DNA of 64,000 bases from Sporosarcina beigongshangi. GTDB lineage: Bacteria; Actinomycetota; Actinomycetes; Actinomycetales; Micrococcaceae. Position numbers and translations under genes: made by a program. Of the stretch, positions 61,125 to 64,000 are shown piece by piece. The notes below the pieces were generated by a model. It saw only the letters and a program-made list of their open reading frames with translations. It did no database searches and was not told the DNA's origin. Each line of letters starts with the position of its first letter. The first letter of the stretch is position 1. Where the stretch lies: the NCBI RefSeq assembly GCF_016820535.1, contig NZ_JADHDY010000003.1:124001-188000 (forward strand), given 5' to 3'.

Positions 61125-63017
61125 TCACCGCCTCGGCAGCATGATCCCGTCGAAAAACGCGGCCAGTCCCGAAGTGTCCGACAACGGCAGCACATTCGCC
61201 ACATACTGGTCCGGGCGCACCACCACCACGGCGCCGTTGCGCGAAATCCCGCGCAGCTCAAAGATGTCGTTCGCGGGGTCGGCGGCGTACACTAACTCGT
61301 AGTCTATGAGCCCGAACGGGCCCGTCCTCGGCATGAAAAGGGCAGGAACCCGGCCCAGGGGAACGCCCTCAAAGTCCTGTTGCGCTACAAGCTTCACGTC
61401 AAAGACGGCGTCAATGTCGCCTTCGGCACGCGTGTACCTCAACAGCGGCGACTCCGGCGACGAGGACATCCACACCGCCCAGTCCGAGAGCAGGGACGGC
61501 TCCCCCACCGCCGGCGTGTCCGCGAAGGCGTAGATGCGCCAGCGCCCGTCCGCCCGGTGGTGGTGGCCCAGCTGCACCGGGTTCATGTCAGCGACCCGCA
61601 CCACCGGCGCCGACTTGAACCGCTTCCCCACCGGAAAGCCGGTGGCCAATTCCTGATGCTCAGCGGTTCCGGTGATCATGGATGGCTGGTACTGGGTCAT
61701 GAACCCGGCCGGGAACTCAAACGTCCGGACGTAAAAGTTTTCAAGCTCGGTGGGGTCCTCCATGTCCTCGGGCCGCATGGCCATCAGCGTGGACCACTCC
61801 AAATCGAAGTCGATGAGGTTCTTCGCAATGACCTGCCGCTCGGCCGAGTACGTGGCCAGCAAGCTTGCCGGACTGAGTTCCTCCAGAACGTGCGCGATCT
61901 TCCACGCCACGTTGAAGCCGTCCTGCATGGACACGTTCATGCCCTGCCCGGCCTTGGCGCTGTGCGTGTGGCAGGCGTCGCCCGTGATGAACACCCGCGG
62001 CAGCCGCCGGCCACGCTCGGCGAGGGGGACGTCGTCGAACCTGTCGGTGAGCCGGTGCCCCACCTCGTAAACGCTGGTCCAGGCGACGCTGCGGACATCG
62101 AGCGTGTAGGGGTGCAGGATCTTGTTGGCCTTGGCGATGATCTGCTCGATCGTGGTGTTGCGGACCGTCTCTGATCCCCCTTGGGGCACCTCGCCCAGGT
62201 CCACGTACATGCGAAACAGGGAGCCGCCCTCGCGCGGGATCAGCAGGATGTTCCCGCCGTCCTCCGACTGGATGGCACACTTGGCGCGGATGTCGGGGAA
62301 GTCGGTGACGGCCAGGACGTCCATGACACCCCAGGCATGGTTCGCGTGGACGCTGGTGTGCTTGGCGCCGATGGATTCGCGCACCCGGCTGTGCGCACCG
62401 TCCGCGCCCACCACATACTTTGCGTGCACCACGCGTTCGACGCCGGCCCCCTCGCCCTGGGTGCGCACCAGCGTCACGGCCACGGGGTACTCCCCCGTTT
62501 CGGCAATGGACAGGCTGTGGAACTCCCAGCCGTAGTCGGGCTTGATCCGGGCCGGCGAGTACGCCATGACCTCGGCAAAGTAGTCGAGCACGCGGGCCTG
62601 GTTGACGATCAGGTGAGGGAATTCGCTGATGCCGGTGGTGTCGTCGGGGGCCCGGGCCGCCCGGGCGATCTTCGTGTGGTCCGCCGGGTCCGGTTTCCAG
62701 AAGACCGTCGCGGTGATGCGGTACGCCTCGGCGGTGATGCGCTCGGCAAAGCCAAATGCCTGAAAGGTTTCTACGCTGCGGGCCTGGATGCCGTCGGCCT
62801 GGCCGATCTCCAGCCGGCCGCCGCGCCGTTCGATGATGCGGGTGTTGATGGTGGGGAACGCGGCCAATTGGGCGGCGGTGACCATGCCTGCTGGGCCGGA
62901 ACCCACAATGAGGACGTCCATGGTGTCAGGCAGTTCCGCCGGGCGGTTGATCCCGGTTCCGGCAGCCTCCTTGATGCGGGGATCACCGGAGACATACCCG
63001 TGCTGGTGGAACTGCAT
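61125..63017 (-). CDS. FAD-dependent aromatic hydroxylase (3-hydroxybenzoate 4-monooxygenase/phenol 2-monooxygenase-like)
   Basis: A 630-residue class A flavin monooxygenase: FAD-binding VLIVGSGPAGMVTAAQLA near residue 35, GADGAHSRVRESIG near 215, and VFITGDACHTHSAKAGQGMNV near 335. A C-terminal thioredoxin-like domain with a PDQYVANVLPL end is typical of phenol hydroxylase/MobA enzymes. It probably hydroxylates a phenolic acid such as 3-hydroxybenzoate using NADPH and oxygen. ATG 63017 has AGGAGG upstream. No ring-cleavage genes are adjacent; the homoprotocatechuate operon lies 11 kb away. Confidence 0.88.
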   Translation of the reverse strand: MQFHQHGYVSGDPRIKEAAGTGINRPAELPDTMDVLIVGSGPAGMVTAAQLAAFPTINTRIIERRGGRLEIGQADGIQARSVETFQAFGFAERITAEAYRITATVFWKPDPADHTKIARAARAPDDTTGISEFPHLIVNQARVLDYFAEVMAYSPARIKPDYGWEFHSLSIAETGEYPVAVTLVRTQGEGAGVERVVHAKYVVGADGAHSRVRESIGAKHTSVHANHAWGVMDVLAVTDFPDIRAKCAIQSEDGGNILLIPREGGSLFRMYVDLGEVPQGGSETVRNTTIEQIIAKANKILHPYTLDVRSVAWTSVYEVGHRLTDRFDDVPLAERGRRLPRVFITGDACHTHSAKAGQGMNVSMQDGFNVAWKIAHVLEELSPASLLATYSAERQVIAKNLIDFDLEWSTLMAMRPEDMEDPTELENFYVRTFEFPAGFMTQYQPSMITGTAEHQELATGFPVGKRFKSAPVVRVADMNPVQLGHHHRADGRWRIYAFADTPAVGEPSLLSDWAVWMSSSPESPLLRYTRAEGDIDAVFDVKLVAQQDFEGVPLGRVPALFMPRTGPFGLIDYELVYAADPANDIFELRGISRNGAVVVVRPDQYVANVLPLSDTSGLAAFFDGIMLPRR

Positions 63018-63197
63018 CGCCTGTCCTCCTGCCTGACAAATGGTCCGCCGGTTCCTGCCTGCAGCGCCGCACAGCGGGACCGGCACCTTCATCATGTGCC
63101 ACCCGGACACCTCAATCAAGAGGTGCGGCGGGCACCCCGGGCGGCAGGCCGGCGTCGTTCTGCAGCGCCCGGCCCAACAGCACGGGAGCCCGGGACG

Positions 63198-64000
63198 TTA
63201 CGGCAGCCGGTCGGCGTGTGCGGCTGCCGCCTCCAGCAGCCGCGGCACGCCGCTTTCCAGCGCGGCACCGAAGTCCCCGCCGTCGGCCCGCTCGCCGTTC
63301 TTCCAGCGTGTGTAGATGGCTTCGCTGAAAACGGCGGCCTTCCACAGCGCGAGCGCCTGGTACCAGGGCAGCGCGGACAGGTCCAGGCCAAAGTGTTCGT
63401 TGTAGCGCCGCGCGAGTTCGCCCCGGTCCAGGTAGCCGGGCTGCGCCGTCACGGGCGTGAGCTCCAGCAGCGTGGAAGATGCGCCGGCCTGCGCGTACGT
63501 GGCCGTAAGGTAGCCCAGGTCAGCCAAGGGATCGCCGAGCGTGGCCATCTCCCAGTCCAGCACGGCCTTCACATGCGCGGGGCCCTGCCGGGAATACATC
63601 AGGTTGCCGAGCCGGTAGTCGCCGTGGATGACGGCGCTGCGCTGCGTCTCCGGCCGGTTCGCCTCCAGCCACCGCGCCAGCTCTGCCACCTGCGGCAGGT
63701 CCCGGTTGGCGCCCATGTCCCACAGCGCCGCAAACCGCTGCACCTGCCGTTTCAGGTACCCGTCGGGGCGCCCGATTTGGGCAATCGCGCCGCTGAGGAT
63801 GTCCACCGAGTGCAACCGCACCAGCATGTCCACGGCTGCTTCGCTCGTGGCGCGGCGCTGGGCGAGAGCGTCCAGGTGGGCAGGAATGGTGTCCGTGATG
63901 ACGTCGCCCTCCACATGGTTCATGACGTAGAACGGCACGCCCAGCACGTGCTCATCCGCGCACACGGCCAGGATTTTCGGCACCGGGATGCCCAGTGGCG
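63198..64000 (-). CDS. Phosphotransferase-family protein (APH-like), N-terminus beyond window
   Basis: The frame is open to the window edge (PLGIPVPKILAV at the border), so the N-terminal part is cut off; about 267 residues are visible. Kinase-like motifs are present: VIHGDYRLGNLMY with the catalytic Asp, and AVLDWEMATLGDPLADLGYL. This subgroup is often encoded with acyl-CoA dehydrogenases (ACAD10-like) and may phosphorylate small hydroxy compounds. It is upstream of the flavin hydroxylase on the same strand, 180 bp away. Confidence 0.85.
   Translation of the reverse strand, partial: PLGIPVPKILAVCADEHVLGVPFYVMNHVEGDVITDTIPAHLDALAQRRATSEAAVDMLVRLHSVDILSGAIAQIGRPDGYLKRQVQRFAALWDMGANRDLPQVAELARWLEANRPETQRSAVIHGDYRLGNLMYSRQGPAHVKAVLDWEMATLGDPLADLGYLTATYAQAGASSTLLELTPVTAQPGYLDRGELARRYNEHFGLDLSALPWYQALALWKAAVFSEAIYTRWKNGERADGGDFGAALESGVPRLLEAAAAHADRLP

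Overview
The window is high-GC DNA with dense genes, GTG/TTG starts, many 4-base ATGA/GTGA overlaps, and many genes whose start codon sits about 6 nt after a TANNNT -10-like box with no Shine-Dalgarno. Together with the gene families present (Lhr next to Nei, SigK/RskA, a mycothiol-enzyme-like DinB fold protein, an actinobacterial PEP carboxylase, and an extradiol dioxygenase like those of Arthrobacter/Brevibacterium), this points to a chromosomal segment of an Arthrobacter-like actinobacterium (Micrococcaceae). No rRNA, tRNA, CRISPR array, IS or phage genes were seen.

Layout. 0-6.5 kb: C-terminal part of the Lhr helicase, the Nei glycosylase, an aldo/keto reductase, a DinB/MDMPI-fold protein and an RluA-type pseudouridine synthase. 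6.6-11 kb: a leftward run of ten genes combining Asp23/Gls24 envelope-stress proteins, small membrane proteins, CsbD, a GlsB/YeaQ protein and an ECF sigma factor, plus a protein that joins a zinc anti-sigma-like motif to an Asp23-like domain. 11-20.5 kb: core metabolism (PEP carboxylase, glutaryl-CoA-dehydrogenase-like enzyme with an SDR, GH76 glycosidase, Cys/Met PLP enzyme with a divergent Lrp regulator). 20.7-24.7 kb: fasciclin lipoprotein, SigK, RskA and a membrane-anchored molybdopterin oxidoreductase. 24.7-36.3 kb: small enzymes, tgt (queuine/preQ1 insertion) with a YhhQ-type queuosine-precursor transporter 7 kb away, an RpiR-regulated M20 amidohydrolase plus DUF3100 transporter, and a two-component system.

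36.6-45 kb: an EVE-like/HNH protein (candidate modification-dependent nuclease), a GNAT-like protein, hydrolase and reductase genes, a tandem pair of unknown paralogues of which the second is broken, a ketopantoate-reductase-like gene and a DUF2127 gene. 45-51 kb: a rightward homoprotocatechuate meta-cleavage operon (FAH-RraA fusion, HpaE, HpaD, HpaH, HpaI). The HpaD metal ligands and second-sphere residues fall at exactly the positions known for the Brevibacterium/Arthrobacter enzyme. 51-54.6 kb: a decaying patch with three or four pseudogenes, including immunity-like remnants. 54.6-64 kb: small stress or detoxification enzymes, a PadR/HAAS pair, an orphan DNA methyltransferase-like gene, a candidate toxin-antitoxin-like pair under a palindromic promoter, a large flavin aromatic hydroxylase and part of a phosphotransferase.

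Several distinct short intergenic repeat families recur. The main ones are a perfect hairpin built on CGACGGCGGCACCCGGGTG, a GCTATCGCAGCAATGGC element and an AAAACTGGC/GATGCNGCG element. Function calls come from recognising motifs and families by eye; no database search was run.
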